Assembly (NCBI GenBank): GCA_037043015.1
Contig: CM073321.1
Coordinates: 27,827,010 to 27,891,009 of the forward strand
Source: Bryum argenteum
Taxonomy: Eukaryota > Streptophyta > Bryopsida > Bryales > Bryaceae
DNA length: 64,000 nt
Reading direction: 5' to 3'
The translations under genes and the position numbers were made by a program. Of this stretch, positions 1 to 11,618 are shown in pieces (within the stretch, counting starts at the first letter, position 1; every line of letters starts with the position of its first letter). The notes under the pieces were generated by a model, which worked only from the letters and a program-made list of their open reading frames with translations, did not search any database and was not told the DNA's origin.

Positions 1-462
1 GGCCGTAAAGTGTTTACCACAGCAGTTTCCCTCTCTCAGATACCTAGACTAGTTCAAGACACAAGGCACTCAAGAATACGCCCAACCCGACCTCAACTCC
101 ACAGAAACGATCTAACAAAGAATCCGGATTCCTAACTCCCAACTCATAACCCAACACAGTAGATCCGACTTTCCAAGCACTCAACTGAACCGGAGACAGG
201 GAAATGATCACACAGAATATGCGCATAAGAAGGTTTGATTAACACTCAAGCAAGGAATGTTTTAGGTGGCAAAAGTTCCACCTATAAGTACTTCTAAGTC
301 AACGACTTAGAAACCTAACTGGATTGCGGTGCTGGCCTACAAGGCCTACTCCTCAAAAAGCGGCACACATTCCCAAAAAGAAGATACTATCCTGGCCTAG
401 GCCGGATACCAATCCGACCTCCTTACCCTGGCCGTCCTCTGACTGCCGGCCTCTAATACGTC
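1..462 (-). repeat. 3' flank of gag-like element copy A
   Basis: Read on the minus strand, this follows the stop of the gag-like gene. It closely matches the plus-strand DNA at about 4530-4985. Shared landmarks are GTGCCTTGTGTCTTGA, CTGAGAGAGG and AAACACTTTAC. The two copies face each other as a long inverted repeat. The window starts inside the element, so its true end is not seen. The flank is rich in GGCCGGAT-like words. Confidence 0.75.
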
Positions 463-2361
463 CTACCTCCTCCTTCGCGAACTAACCCCGTGCTTCGGCC
501 GTTTCAGTGGCGTAGCTGCGATACGTTTTGCCTTCATTCTCTTGCCCGTATCCATTATCACGTACTCATCCTCGCTGGAGTTGGTGTCGTCCCCGCTCTT
601 CAGCTCTTCTTCTTCGGAGTGCTTGAGGCCGATGTCATAAAGCTTCTGGACTCCAGGAGACTTCTCGTATTCCTCGGCCGTAAGCTTCCTCTTCTCGGTA
701 CAAGTGTTCTTGGCCAGAGAATCTACTGGGACGGGTGCGTCCCCCTCCGTCTTTACCTTCGATTTACCCTTCGTGTCGGTCGGACTGGAGGGTCCACCAG
801 CCGTCCTCTCCATCTTAAGTGGATCCGGCCTCGGAGGCTTGGCCGGGGTAGAAGTGAAGGCCGGCATGACTACCTCCTTTATCTGCTCCCGGACGGCGTC
901 GAGCAACACCTTGACCTCGGCGTTGCTCTTCTCGACCTTCGCGGCGTACGTCTTTGCTGCCAAGAGAAACTTCCTGAAAGTTTCCGCCTTGAACACCTCC
1001 GACTCCAGGATTCCGGCCTCGTACAGGTTTGCCTTCTGAAGTACGTCGGCCGGAGTCTCGCAAATCTCGACGAGCTTCACGACCTGCTCGTTCGCCGTGA
1101 TTACGGCCTGCCGTCCGACCAAGAGTTCTTCCTCCCTTCTTCTAACCGTCTCGCGGAGACGTCTATTCTCCAGGATAAGCTTTGTCACTTGCTTCTCCAT
1201 CTGTCGGAACTGCTCCTCGTCCGGCTTGGAGTCCCACATCTGCTTCACCTCCAGCAAAGTCCGTACTCCAAACTCCTTGCATAGTTGTGCCAGTAGATTC
1301 TGGTAAAAGAAGTACTGGCACCTGGCTTCCGTAAAGTGGTGCCATGCTCGCCTCATGGGAGCCGCATGGTTAGCGGACGGACTGAGAGGTGGGGGAAGTC
1401 TGGGGTTGTTTGGATTCATGGGATTCTCCCAGTCGGCCATAACTTCCCCCTCATCCACAAGCCTCGAAGGCTGTCCTCGCTCAGTCTGAGTTCCGGCCTC
1501 GGTCGGGTTCGTAGGGGGGGACGGGGATGGAAGGATGATTACCTCTGGACCCGTACGCGGTGGGTTTGCCTCTGGAGCCGGCTCTTGTGGCGCGTCCGGT
1601 TGGACGTCCCCGTCGTCTGATCCGACCTCGTCCGAGTACACGGCCTTGCTGTCCGCGCTCTCCTCCGATTCGAACACTCCGTTGTTTTGCGATGATAGCG
1701 CAATCTCGTAGTTCGACTCCTCCTCCTCCGTCAGTACTTCCTCCTTTTTGTACAGGTGGTAAAGGAAAGGAGTAATAGGGCTAGGACGGGTTTTACCTAC
1801 GTTCTTCGCGAGCCGGGCGACCAGGTCTCGGATAATCATACCCCAGTCAACCTCCCATTCGCCGCGCAGGGACCCCAGGACGGTGTTGGCGAGCCGGACG
1901 GTTATGCGATGCGGCTTCTCCCCGTGGATAATCGGCGCCAAAAACTTGATGATGGCGCGCTCCCTCGGATCCTTGCAATCTTCCACCGAGTAGCCGTTGT
2001 TCTTGTGCGGACTCCCGTGGAACGCCTTCTTCGCCCATTTGTGTTTCCGGCCGCACAACCCTACTCCGCTGTTTACGACCAGGCCGTAAACAGCTCTCCA
2101 GTGGTCGGCCGTCCAGGAAGCCGGCTTTACTCTGACCGTCCCTTCGAATTGATTTGGCGCGCCGACCTTGATCTTGCGCACCATCTCCGCGTCGCGCAAT
2201 CCCCAAGGCGTGTCCAGCAGGCCGGCGAGCCCCATCTTGTCGAGGTCCTCTGCCAATGACTTCTTCTTGTCCTCATCGATCGGAATGCAGGGGAGTACCA
2301 ACTTCATCGAGATCTTGAGTTCCTCCTGCGCCTGAGCGGAAGCGGACGCCGATCCTGCCAT
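463..2361 (-). CDS. gag-like structural protein of a putative LTR-type element (open over its whole length)
   Basis: This 632-residue frame has no interruption. I start it at the ATG at 2361 (MAGSASAS), because the open frame upstream begins with TTG. Residues 1-200 form a basic globular region with a GLLDTPWGL motif and a W..DHWRAVYG motif. An acidic stretch follows, then a proline-rich spacer with repeated P/S runs. A coiled coil lies around residues 370-430, then an alanine- and lysine-rich helix region, and a strongly basic C-terminus ending RRRR. The same architecture recurs in the remnants at 3750-4529 and in the split copy at 20577-21938 and 36907-38044, so this is a repeat family. No zinc knuckle, protease or polymerase was found, so gag is an inference from multicopy context, layout and basic tail. 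It could instead be the protein of a non-autonomous element. Confidence 0.55.
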   Translation of the reverse strand: MAGSASASAQAQEELKISMKLVLPCIPIDEDKKKSLAEDLDKMGLAGLLDTPWGLRDAEMVRKIKVGAPNQFEGTVRVKPASWTADHWRAVYGLVVNSGVGLCGRKHKWAKKAFHGSPHKNNGYSVEDCKDPRERAIIKFLAPIIHGEKPHRITVRLANTVLGSLRGEWEVDWGMIIRDLVARLAKNVGKTRPSPITPFLYHLYKKEEVLTEEEESNYEIALSSQNNGVFESEESADSKAVYSDEVGSDDGDVQPDAPQEPAPEANPPRTGPEVIILPSPSPPTNPTEAGTQTERGQPSRLVDEGEVMADWENPMNPNNPRLPPPLSPSANHAAPMRRAWHHFTEARCQYFFYQNLLAQLCKEFGVRTLLEVKQMWDSKPDEEQFRQMEKQVTKLILENRRLRETVRRREEELLVGRQAVITANEQVVKLVEICETPADVLQKANLYEAGILESEVFKAETFRKFLLAAKTYAAKVEKSNAEVKVLLDAVREQIKEVVMPAFTSTPAKPPRPDPLKMERTAGGPSSPTDTKGKSKVKTEGDAPVPVDSLAKNTCTEKRKLTAEEYEKSPGVQKLYDIGLKHSEEEELKSGDDTNSSEDEYVIMDTGKRMKAKRIAATPLKRPKHGVSSRRRR

Positions 2362-2540
2362 GGGAAAGAAGTGCGACAAAAAGTACAAAGTGGCCGGGCT
2401 GAGATCGGCCAGTGGGCCGGATCGGAACTAAGGGACGGAAAGCAAAAGACGGAAGGCAGGAGCGCAAGAAGACAAAAGGCGCAGAAAGCGAGGAGGCAGG
2501 TGACGACAAGGGCGGACGGGTCGCCTTTTATAGAGGGAGC
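2362..2540 (-). promoter_or_regulatory. leader and TATA box of the gag-like gene
   Basis: A minus-strand TATAAAAGG lies at 2524-2532, about 165 bases before the chosen ATG, with a GC-rich leader between. This fits a plant RNA polymerase II promoter. The assignment rests on position and motif only. Confidence 0.45.
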
Positions 2541-2691
2541 CGGAGTTAAGTCCAACCATCATGACTTGTTCCGCCGCCATCATTGCCATCTCCGTACGGA
2601 GTCGCCTTCTGGATTTCTCGCCATTATTAAATTCTTCGCCACTCCGTCCTTCAGCCGCCGTAATAACTCCCATTCCGGCCTCTGACAGCAC

Positions 2692-3749
2692 GTCCTAGCC
2701 GTACGGTAGCAGAGTACGGATTGGCAAATCCATCCTTATTATCACAAACTAGATTTTAACTATAACACTTATTTGTAAAAACGTAATTGCCTTATAGTAT
2801 ACGGCCTAGCACATACTTAGGCCGGATTCTAGACTCTATACTTATTCTTAATGCGCTTTAGAACTTAGTGGCCAAAAATCGAAAAAACACGGTCCAACAC
2901 CTCTCCCCTTGACTTCTTTTCATCGTCACTCCTGTTGAGCCGTCCACAGGGATGAACGTCAGTCAGAGGGAGGGCAATTTATACCAAATATTCCTTGAAT
3001 ATTCCTTTTTGATTATCTATACCCGGTAGGTATAGATTTATAGGCAGATAATTAGCTAAGTCGACACTAGCCAGGGATTTATACCCGTCTGGTCGACCGA
3101 CCTATACACAGGTCGAATCGACCCTAGTATCAGGTCAGACCCTAGTATAGGGTCGGGTCTCAAACCCCTTAACTATAAGTAGTCTATTCTCCTCGGAGAA
3201 GACGTGGCTTTTATATACATTATGTTATATCTTTGCTGGTAACCCAAGACTAGTCGACTCTCTTATGTTGATACTTATTTTCTCGGTAGGTCGACTTTCT
3301 CTTGTCTGTACAATAGCATTGTTGTTCCGCTAGTATTGTGTACTCCTATCGATTGTATTACAATTTGTTTGCTTGTCGATTCATTTTAGAGTGATGGATC
3401 AACTGGGTTAGTCGATTGACTTACTGCTCGATGGTATCCTAGGAGTAACCTTCTGAGGAATCGACCTCTTGGTCGACTAAGGCATTTCCTATTCTAGACA
3501 GTGGAATTTTTCTGAGTTATCAACGAAGTGGTCAAGTCGCCTCGTCGTCCCCTCCATTTTCTTCAGCACGACTTATAGCAATTTAGATAAGTCGATTGGT
3601 TCCTCCTTGAAGATGCGGTTCAGCGGGAACCTTTGTAGTAACATTGATCTAAGGAATCTATTGCGACTCAATAACTGAGTCGACTAGATACATCAATTCT
3701 CTCTTCTTCACTGTCTTAAGGTGGGTTTCTGAATGAACCCCTTTACAGT
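2692..3749. other. noncoding stretch between two head-to-head gag-like copies, rich in GTCGAC
   Basis: I see no credible gene. From about 3050 to 3680 the words GTCGAC, GGTCGA and TCGATT recur roughly every 30-60 bases. A TATA-like ACTATAAGTAG lies near 3170. This could be a terminal repeat or promoter of the element whose C-terminal remnant begins at about 3750, but no matching second copy is present here to prove that. Confidence 0.4.
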
Positions 3750-4529
3750 GGACGCCATACCAACTTAGGAGCAAGTCTAGAAGTTGGAGCAACAGATCAC
3801 AAACTTAACCTTTGACAACAAGCGGCTAAAGGAGCAGGTCAATATGAGAGACGACACGCTCGCTGTCAACGAGCAAGTGATCCAAACCGCTCACGAGGAG
3901 GTAGTCAAGCTAACCGAGATTCGCAAAGTTCCGGCTGAGGTGCTCCGGAAGGCAAATCTCTAGGAGGCCAGAATCCTCGAGTCGGAAGTTTTCAAGGCGG
4001 ACACCTTCGCAAGTTCCTGTTGGCAGCCAAGACGTATACGACAAAAATTGAGACTAGCAACAAGAAAGTAAAGACCATGCTAGAATCCGTCCGTGAGCAG
4101 ATACGTACGATCAAAGCCCCTCCGGCTTTAACAGCTACGCCTGTACAGACTTCGGTCGAACTCCCTCCTCCCATGGAAGTCCCGAAGACGGATGCAGGAC
4201 CCTCCAATCCGACCACTCCCAGGGGTAAGGCGAAGGTGGAAGAAGGCGTACTCGTCCCAGCCGATTCTCCGGCCAAGAAGACCCGTTCTCTGGCTAGGCG
4301 ACTTTCGACTGAAGAGTGGGAGAAGTCTCTAGCCGCACAGAAGCTTCACGAGCAGATCGGCATCAACATATCAGACGGAGAGGAGCTAAAGAGCAAGGCG
4401 GACACTGAGGGTGAAAGCGACGAGGAGTTCATGATCGTGCAAGGGAAGCAAGTCCCCATAGGCCGGATTTCGGCAACACCTGTAAAACGCCAGAAAAAAA
4501 GTGTAAGAAGGCGAAACAGGAGAAAGTAG
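3750..4529 (+). pseudogene. gag-like element copy B, C-terminal remnant
   Basis: The readable protein matches the last 40% of the gag-like protein at 463-2361. The match covers the coiled coil (around NKRLKEQV), the NEQVIQTAHEEVVKLTE region, the AAKTYTTKIE helix, the threonine/proline spacer and the basic tail near RRRNRRK. The copy lies in opposite orientation to copy A. It is broken and lacks the N-terminal half. The two copies are clearly diverged, which points to separate old insertions rather than a recent duplication. Confidence 0.7.
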
Positions 4530-5330
4530 GACGGATTCGAAATCCGTAATTAGAATCCAGCCTGAGTTAGCAAGCCGGCCTAGGACAGTAGGTAGTGTCT
4601 TTTTGGGAAAGCGAGTCACTTTTCATAGCTTAGGCCTCGTAGGACGGTCGCCGTCTACTTGTTAGGTTTCAAAGCCTATGACTTTGAGTACTTATAGGTG
4701 AAGGTTTTGTCACCTAAATATTCCTTACTTGTTAATCAACAACCTCTTATGCGCATGTTCAAGTGTGATCCTTGTTTTGTCTCCCTTTGAGGTCGAGTGC
4801 TTAGAAGTTGTATCAATTGTTTCTGAGTTGTAAGTTGGGGGTTTAGGAATTCAGATTCCCTGCTAGATCGGATCTGTGGAGTTGGGGTCGTGATAGGCAT
4901 TTAGGCGAGTGCCTTGTGTCTTGAGTCGGTCTAACGTGTCTGAGAGAGGAAAACAGCTGTAGCAAACACTTTACAGTCTGGGAGGCCTAGGAGTAAAGTG
5001 GACGAGGCCGGATTGTTATCCGACCTCCAACTGCTACAGAGTTAGGTTCCTCAGTACTCTCAGAGGACGGATTGAGAGCAGTACGTGACCGGATTACGTG
5101 TAGCCGTCTTCTAGCCGGTTTTGGATCTCTTGGAGTTTGCCATTGTAATAAGTGTAATAGTATAATCAGGAGGTCTTGCGTGGCCTCCTAATCCGGCCTG
5201 AGCAGATTAGTTGTGAGGAAGTAATGAATGCCTAGTGTGTGTGTGTCACTAGAGTTTAGTCGTGGAAGTTTCCGCCACTTAAAGCATAAGAAAAAAAGTC
5301 TTTGCGCATCCCCTCTTGCAAAGGAATACC
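4530..5330 (+). repeat. 3' flank of gag-like element copy B
   Basis: The first 450 bases match the inverted complement of 1-462. After ACACTTTACAG the sequence continues with repeated GGCCGGAT and CCGGATT words and a TG microsatellite at about 5238-5250. The minus-strand 3' region at 19203-20576 also contains a CACTTTACAG word, which supports one family layout. Confidence 0.6.
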
Positions 5331-5497
5331 CTTAAAAATCAAGGCTAAAATATAAATCTGAGGGTAGGAAGGATTGGAGTTAGTTATTATATCTCTACTT
5401 TCTCTTGGTTACTTCAGAGATTCCATTGAACGATACAGGATTTACTTATAAACGGTTATTAGACTTATAAACGTGTAAGGGAAGACAACGTTGATAC

Positions 5498-6828
5498 ATG
5501 GCATGTCATGTAAAAGTTTCCATGAAGAGGAGTCGGAATCCGAGTCACTACGGGTACAAAAAGATTCCTGGACATCGCGATCTAAGTTTTGCCCTTTGCC
5601 CAAAGCTGCCTACGCAAATCAGACAGCTATTTGTAAGATGTGGCGGGAAGTTCTCTCCATATAACGGACAAATTGGACCAATTTCTTGGTAAATCTTCTC
5701 TCACTCCCTCAACGGGCGTTCCGTTTGCTTCAAAACATGGCATTCAAGAAACCCCTAGGAGTGACTCTTGTGTAGGGTCCTCTTTAGGTTCCTTCATAAA
5801 TTCAGCAAATCATGTGGTTGGAGCAACCCTCGCTTCTTCCATCCTCATGAGAGGAATTAAGGATAATCGCCTGATGATTGGATCTATGAAGCAAACTAAG
5901 CAATCTTCAATTCAAGCTACTTTTGCAGAAGCGGATAGGCGGGAGTTGGATAAACTTTGGGCAAAAAAATTCTATGAAGCAAATATTCCATTTTTTGTAG
6001 CCCAAAATAATGCGTTCAAAGCAGCTGTAATGAAGACTACTTGATTTCAAAAATCCTGTGCTCTACCATCTTACCATGACATTCGGACAAGGTTGTTGGG
6101 AGAAGTAAAGACCGAGTTACAAATGAAACTAGATAGTATACTCTCGGAGAGCCTTTGATTGTTTGGAGGAACTTTTGCCATGGATGGATGGCCATTTATG
6201 ACTAGTCGCCCTTCGCTGAATGCAATGCTCGTGACTCAAGCTGGAGAGCTTTTTCTTGGAGCTGTGGATACTACTAGCACAGAAAAGACAGTGGTGTACA
6301 TGTCATCTCTCATGTTGAAGTACATAGAACAAGTTGGACCAAAGAACATTGTCTAAGTATGCACACACAATGCTTCTGTAATGCTCAATGCCTCCAAAAT
6401 ATTCCTTGAGAAATATCCACACATATTTATGCAAGGGTGTGCGACACATGCAATGGATTTGTTGTTGGAGGATTGGGGAAAGGCTAGATGGATGGCAAAA
6501 CCTTTGTTCATGGCTAAGAAAATGGTTAAGTTTATCAAGAGACGGCAAATGCCCCTAGCTGTAATTTGTAAAGTCCAGGCGAGATTTAGCCTAATGATGC
6601 CTGGAAAAACAAGATTTGCTAGCCAAGTCATAAAGATAGATCGCTTGTTGGAGGTCAAGACATCATTAGAGCAAGTTGTTGTTGATCCTATGTTCACAGC
6701 CTATACCTCAAAGAAGACGGTATCAGCTACAAATAAGCTTATATTCTCCCGTAAGGTCAAAACGGTGGTTTTGAACAAAGATTTTTGGAAGCAGTGCAAA
6801 AGACTACGGGATATGGGGGCCCCCGTAG
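5498..6828 (+). pseudogene. hAT transposase X3, first part (older relative of the X2 transposase)
   Basis: The translated pieces match the 55099-57468 transposase in order. A poor BED-like start comes first. Next is the QSSIQATFAEADRRELDKLW region ahead of FYEANIPFFV, then the DUF659 core (FAMDGWPFMTSRPSLNAMLV and VGPKNIV), the CATHAMDLLLEDWGKA motif, and the FWKQCKRLRDM helix. The gene then stops dead at the CCCCGTAG that begins the X1 insertion and resumes at 18346. Several stops and frame changes show it is long dead. X3's own terminal repeats were not found. Confidence 0.85.
6821..6828. repeat. target-site duplication of X1, left copy
   Basis: CCCCGTAG precedes the CAGGG terminus and is repeated exactly at 18338-18345. 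Eight bases is the length hAT elements produce. Confidence 0.9.
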
Positions 6829-6843
6829 CAGGGTTGTCTTATG
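6829..6843 (+). repeat. X1 left terminal inverted repeat, outer part
   Basis: CAGGGTTGTCTTATG matches the X2 terminus CAGGGTTGTCTT. The last five bases (TTATG) also form the target duplication of the copia insertion. The rest of the repeat (TGACACTC) resumes at 10896. Confidence 0.9.
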
Positions 6844-7249
6844 TATTGAGATTCAATAGAGGGAGAGAGAGAATACAACACACTCAAAGCTTACAAGTAG
6901 TAGAGCAAAGAATGCTTGAATGAAATACACACTCATTCTAAGCACTATCTTATATATCCAAGTGAAGGCACTAGGTGCTACAACAAAGATAAGGTTTGAG
7001 TAATTAAGATCAGTCAACAAAAGATAGACCACTAGAGGACCTTCTCTCTCTACATACGATAAGGCTCAAGTGATCCATTCTTCTCTACATACGATAAGGC
7101 TCTTGTGGACAAGCCTTCTCCACATACGATAAGACTCTATTCATCCAACACTATCCATATACGATAAGACTCTATTCGTCCAACCCTCTCCACATACTCT
7201 AATCAACTCTAGTTACCCTTAGTAACTACGAGCAATCTAATCTTCAACA
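6844..7249 (-). repeat. copia LTR (3' repeat)
   Basis: On the minus strand it begins TGTTGAAGATTAG and ends CTCAATA. It holds several imperfect copies of a CATACGATAAG(G/A)CTC unit. The matching repeat is 10520-10890, which has one unit fewer. Confidence 0.92.
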
Positions 7250-10057
7250 TTCCCACTTTGCGAGTAGTTACCACCTCGCAATCCCATCGCCTTTGTTAGC
7301 TTCTCGTGCCTCACCCTAGGAAGCGCCTTTGTCAACACATCCGCCACCATGTCTTTCGTTGGGCAATACCACAAGCTCACCTCTCCATCCTCTAACTTCT
7401 CCCGAATGAAGTGATGTTGCACATCTATGTGCTTCGTACGAGAGTGGTGTTTGGAGTCCTTTGCAAGCGCAATGCACCCTTGGTTGTCACACATGATCCT
7501 TGTGGCCTCCGCTTGCACAAACCCAACATCCTCCAATAGTTGCCGTAGTCACAACGCCTCCTTCAAGCAATGGCTAGTTGCCATGTACTTTGCCTCCGTA
7601 GTAGACACCGCTATCGTGGGTTGCCTCTTGCAATTCCACGAAATTGCACCATCTCCTACAAAGGACACATACCCCGTTGTGGACCGGCGCTCAATCACAT
7701 CACCCGCCCAATCCGCATCACAATATCCCTTCAAATCAAGGTTGTTACCACCAAGGCACAATTTGTAGTCAATGGTGCCTTTCAAGTACCTCAAGATGCG
7801 TTTTACCGCCATCCAATGTTGGGGACCAGCCTTTGCCATGAATTGGCTCACCATGCTCACCGGAAATGCAAGGTCAGCCCTTGTGGCCACCATTGCATAC
7901 ATCAAAGACCCCACCGCAGCCTTGTATGGAATAGCCTTCATCTCCTCTTCAACCTCCTTAAACTCCTTGTCCGAAAGCTTCAACAACGACCCCTTTACAT
8001 CAAGCGGCGTGCCAATAGGCTTGCACTCCTCCATGCTAAACCGCATAAGCACCTCCTCAATGTATTTGCCTTAGCTCATGGTGATGATGCGTGCGCTGCG
8101 ATTCCTCTCAAACGCAACACCAAGGCAAAACTCCAAAGGCCCTAGATCACTCATCTCAAACTCCTTCTCAAGCTTAGCCTTCAACCACTCCAAAACGGCA
8201 TCATCACTAGCCAAGATAATCAAATCATCCACATAGATGATTACAATCAACAACAACTCTCTTGTTTGCTTTACATACAAAAAGTGATCCGCATGGCTTC
8301 TAAAGATGCCTTCTTTGGTGAAAAACATGTCAGTCCTTTGGTACCACGCCCTTGGTGATTGCTTGAGCCCATACAACGACTTCTTGAGCTTGCAAACAAG
8401 GTGTTGAGTGCCCTCCTCCACAAAACCAAGGGGCTGGTCCATGTAGATATCCTCCTCCAACTCACCATTCAAGAACGTCGTCTTGACATCCATTTGGTGA
8501 ATCTCCAAGTCCATGGCTACCCCAATTGCCAACATGCAACGGATGGTGGTAAACTTTGCCATGGGTGCAAAGGTCTCATGGAAATCCACACCTTCCACTT
8601 GAGAGAAGCCCCTCACCACCAACAGTGCCTTGTAGCGCACCACGTTGCCTTGTGCATCCCTCTTGGTCCTAAACACCCACTTGCAACCAACACTCTTGCG
8701 GCCTTTTGGCAATGGAGCGAGCTCCCATGTGCCATTGGCCATTAGAGATGCATACTCCTCTTGCATGGCCAACTCCCACTTGCTTGCATCCACACTTCGC
8801 AAAGCATCATCCAAACTCAAAGGATCATAAAAAGAAGCCACATTTGCACGTTCCAGCTTATTAGTGGGTGGAAGCACGTGATTCAACCACCACTCACCCG
8901 GCGGCCTCCTCTCCCTTCTTGGATACTTAGAGCCTTGTGCACGTTGTCCTTCATCAATCTCCTCGTGTAGAGCTAGTTTTTCTTCCACCACCTCCTTTTC
9001 TTCTTTCTCTTGTCGATTTTGCACACCTTTAAACTCCTCCCCAACTTGTGCCTCTTGTATAACGGGCGCTGAAATTGGAGGTGTATCCACCAAAATCACT
9101 ATAGGTGGCTCCAAACTCCCACTTGGATGCATCTCCATAAGTAGCATCCTTTGCAAATACCACATCATGACACTTGAGGATGTTCTTCGTCTCTAAACAC
9201 ATGAACCTATAAGCATTGGTTCCTTCACAATAACCAAGAAACACACACTTTGTGCCCTTTGCATCAAGTTTAGTCCTCTTTTTATCCGGCACCTTTGCAT
9301 AAGCAACACACCCAAGCACACGCATATGTGTCACAAAAGGCTTCTTACCACTCCATGCCTCTTCAGGTGTCTTACCAACAAGTGCACTAGTTGTCCACTT
9401 ATTGCGTGTGTACACCGCTGTAACCATCGCTTCCGCCCAAAGGTTCTTGTTGAGGTTTTGGTGATGTAGCATGTTCTTTGCGATCTCCACAACGGTGCGA
9501 TTTGCTCTCTCCGCTACTCCATTTTGTTGTGGTGTGTACGGTGTTGATGGTTGTCTTACAATGCCATGTACTTACAAGAAGCGTTCAAAGGCCTTGGAAG
9601 TAAACTCTCCTCCATTGTTGGACCGAAACGCCTTGATCTTGTGCTCCAACAAGTCCGCCCCTTCGTCCATCTTAATTGTGAAGAACTTGGGCCTCAAATA
9701 GAGTATGTTGGACAAGCTTCTTGTCTCGTGGATGTTACAAAGCACGCTCCATGCTTCCGCCGGACTCTTGCAACTCTTGATTTGCGCAAGTTGCGCATCC
9801 ACCAAGTTGAGCCCAAGCATGGACATTGCCTTGCGCACCCTCCATTTTTAGTCCTTCTTGTCCTTCTCACTTGCTTCGGATGGTGGAGCCTCCTCCGTCC
9901 CTTCACCAATCTCCCACAAGTCCATGGAAGAAAGTGCCAAGTTCATCTTGAACTTCCACAAGTTGAAGTTGGTGCCATTGAACCTTTCAAGCACTCTAAC
10001 ACTCTCACCTTCCACAGAAAGCCATGGCAAAGCTCCAATGTTGCCTTTACAAAGCAC
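7250..10057 (-). pseudogene. copia gag-pol coding region, broken
   Basis: The gag-like N-terminus lies near 9850-10057, integrase C-terminal sequence near 9030-9600, reverse transcriptase near 8080-9000, and RNase H near 7250-8050. Recognisable motifs are [52 protein letters not shown] and the C-terminal WYCPTKDMVADVLTKAL. The family is Ty1/copia. It is not a working polyprotein in this copy. Confidence 0.93.
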
Positions 10058-10519
10058 TCAAATCTAGCTCCTAAGCACTCAAATCAACCCTCTAGGAGTG
10101 TGTAAACACACTTATGCACCATATAAAGCACAATATGCCCCTCCAACACTCAAACAAGCAAGATACACTTGCTCCTACTCAAATCGGATCTCCTTCAAGC
10201 TATTTGACCTCCAAATAGAACATCTACATCTCTTCCACACACACAATGTGTGATTGCACTTCAAAGCACTCTCTATACTAGATCAACTCTCACACTATGT
10301 CAACAAAGCTTGTAGATCCACAAATCACTCAAATCAAAGCTTAGGAGTCTCAAAACAACTACTTTTGCACCTCAAATGCTAAAGTCAGCCTCTGTGTGCA
10401 CATATGCACCCCAAATGTTAAATTCAGCCTTCCCAAATCCAAGTGCACTCAAGTAAACGACTAAGTGCAACCACACCTTCTAAGCTTAAAACACTCTAAA
10501 CAATGCACAAGGACACAAC

Positions 10520-10890
10520 TATTGAGATTCAATAGAGGGAGAGAGAGAATACAACACACTCAAAGCTTACAAGTAGTAGAGCAAAGAATGCTTGAATGAA
10601 ATACACACTCATTCTAAGCACTTACTTATATATTCAAGTGAAGGCACTAGGTGCTACAACAAAGATAAGGTTTGAGTGATTAAGATCAGTCAACAAAGGA
10701 TAGACCACTAGAGGACCTTCTCTCTCTACATACGATAAGGCTCAAGTGATCCATCATTCTCTACACACGATAAGGCTCTTGTGGACAAGCCTTCTCCATA
10801 TACGATAAGACTCTATTCGTCCAACCCTCTCCACATACTCTAATCAACTCTAGTTACCCTTAGTAACTACGAGCAATCTAGACTTCAACA
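10520..10890 (-). repeat. copia LTR (5' repeat)
   Basis: This is the partner of 6844-7249, with the same start and end words and about 35 bases shorter because one CATACGATAAG unit is absent. About 460 bases of leader (10058-10519) separate it from the gag start. No clear methionine-tRNA primer site was seen next to it. Confidence 0.92.
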
Positions 10891-10895
10891 TTATG

Positions 10896-11265
10896 TGACA
10901 CTCTCGAACATCAGACAGACACGACATGTTAGAGAGACATTGAGCGTAAGAATGTGTAATAGATTCTATAGAATCTTTTCCTTCAGAAAAATTACCCTTA
11001 ATTTACCCTGACCGCGTTGAATTCTAGGTGACTGCTACATGGACTGTACAACTCAGCGATATAATGTGTGACTGCGCCACGTAGGACTAGACCGGTGGTG
11101 GCCTCATCCTTGACCGGCGGTCGCCTCTTCTACCTCGCCTAGGCGACCGCCGGTCTACCTAGAGTGAGCGACGATCGCCCAGGGCGATCGACGGTCGCAT
11201 ATAGCGACCGCCGGTCGCCCTGGAGACAACGCACCTTTGGCTGATCGGCGGTCGCCGTGGGCCAC
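10896..11265 (+). repeat. X1 left subterminal region with GCGACC array
   Basis: After the terminal repeat come GACAGACA and ACATGT words matching X2 39728-39790, then CGCCACGTAGGA, then from about 11085 an array of GACCGGCGGTCGCC-like words on both strands. The same order appears at the X2 left end. I infer these are transposase-binding subterminal repeats. Confidence 0.8.
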
Positions 11266-11618
11266 CTTGTGTGTGGCGACCAGCACCATGGTTGAATACA
11301 AAACAGCCAAGATAATTTTATATTGGTACAAAACGAGCACCAATGCAATTTATGAATACCTTTTTATGCGAAACAAGATCAATGGTGCATTTCAGAGTAG
11401 AAATTTGTCCATGTCTATAATCATAGTATTCATATATATGATGTAACTACTACATATACCGAACTATATATATTATACTCCGAAACATACCAAATTACCA
11501 AAATATTGTAAACTAATAGTTGCCCTACTTGCAGTACATTGTAGTATTGTACTCACTGCCAACTTCCTGCTTCCAATCCAAAATTAAAAAATTCTAATAA
11601 CATGTCTTTAGGTATCCT
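11266..11618 (-). other. noncoding stretch, inverted copy of X2 58251-58600
   Basis: I see no gene. Read on the minus strand, the sequence follows the end of ORF2 as in X2, with shared landmarks such as CATATATATGAATACTATGA and GAAATGCACCATTGA. Confidence 0.7.

Larger units (their letters stand above)
6844..10890 (-). mobile_element. Ty1/copia LTR retrotransposon fossil
   Basis: The element lies on the minus strand with long terminal repeats at both ends and an exact 5-bp target duplication (TTATG at 6839-6843 and 10891-10895). The parts run in copia order from right to left: gag start (FNGTNFNLWKFKM), integrase, reverse transcriptase (YVDDLI) and RNase H (CDADWAGD). It is broken by several interruptions and shortened in the gag-integrase region. 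The two repeats remain very similar apart from a length difference, and the target duplication is intact, so it is probably one of the youngest insertions in this nest. A purine-rich AAAGTGGGAA next to the inner edge of the repeat at 7249 is a plausible polypurine tract. Confidence 0.95.

Noticed and set aside
490-1284. 264-codon plus-strand frame opposite the gag-like gene
   Set aside because: It is a shadow frame: the minus-strand protein has paralogs elsewhere in the window and this one has none.
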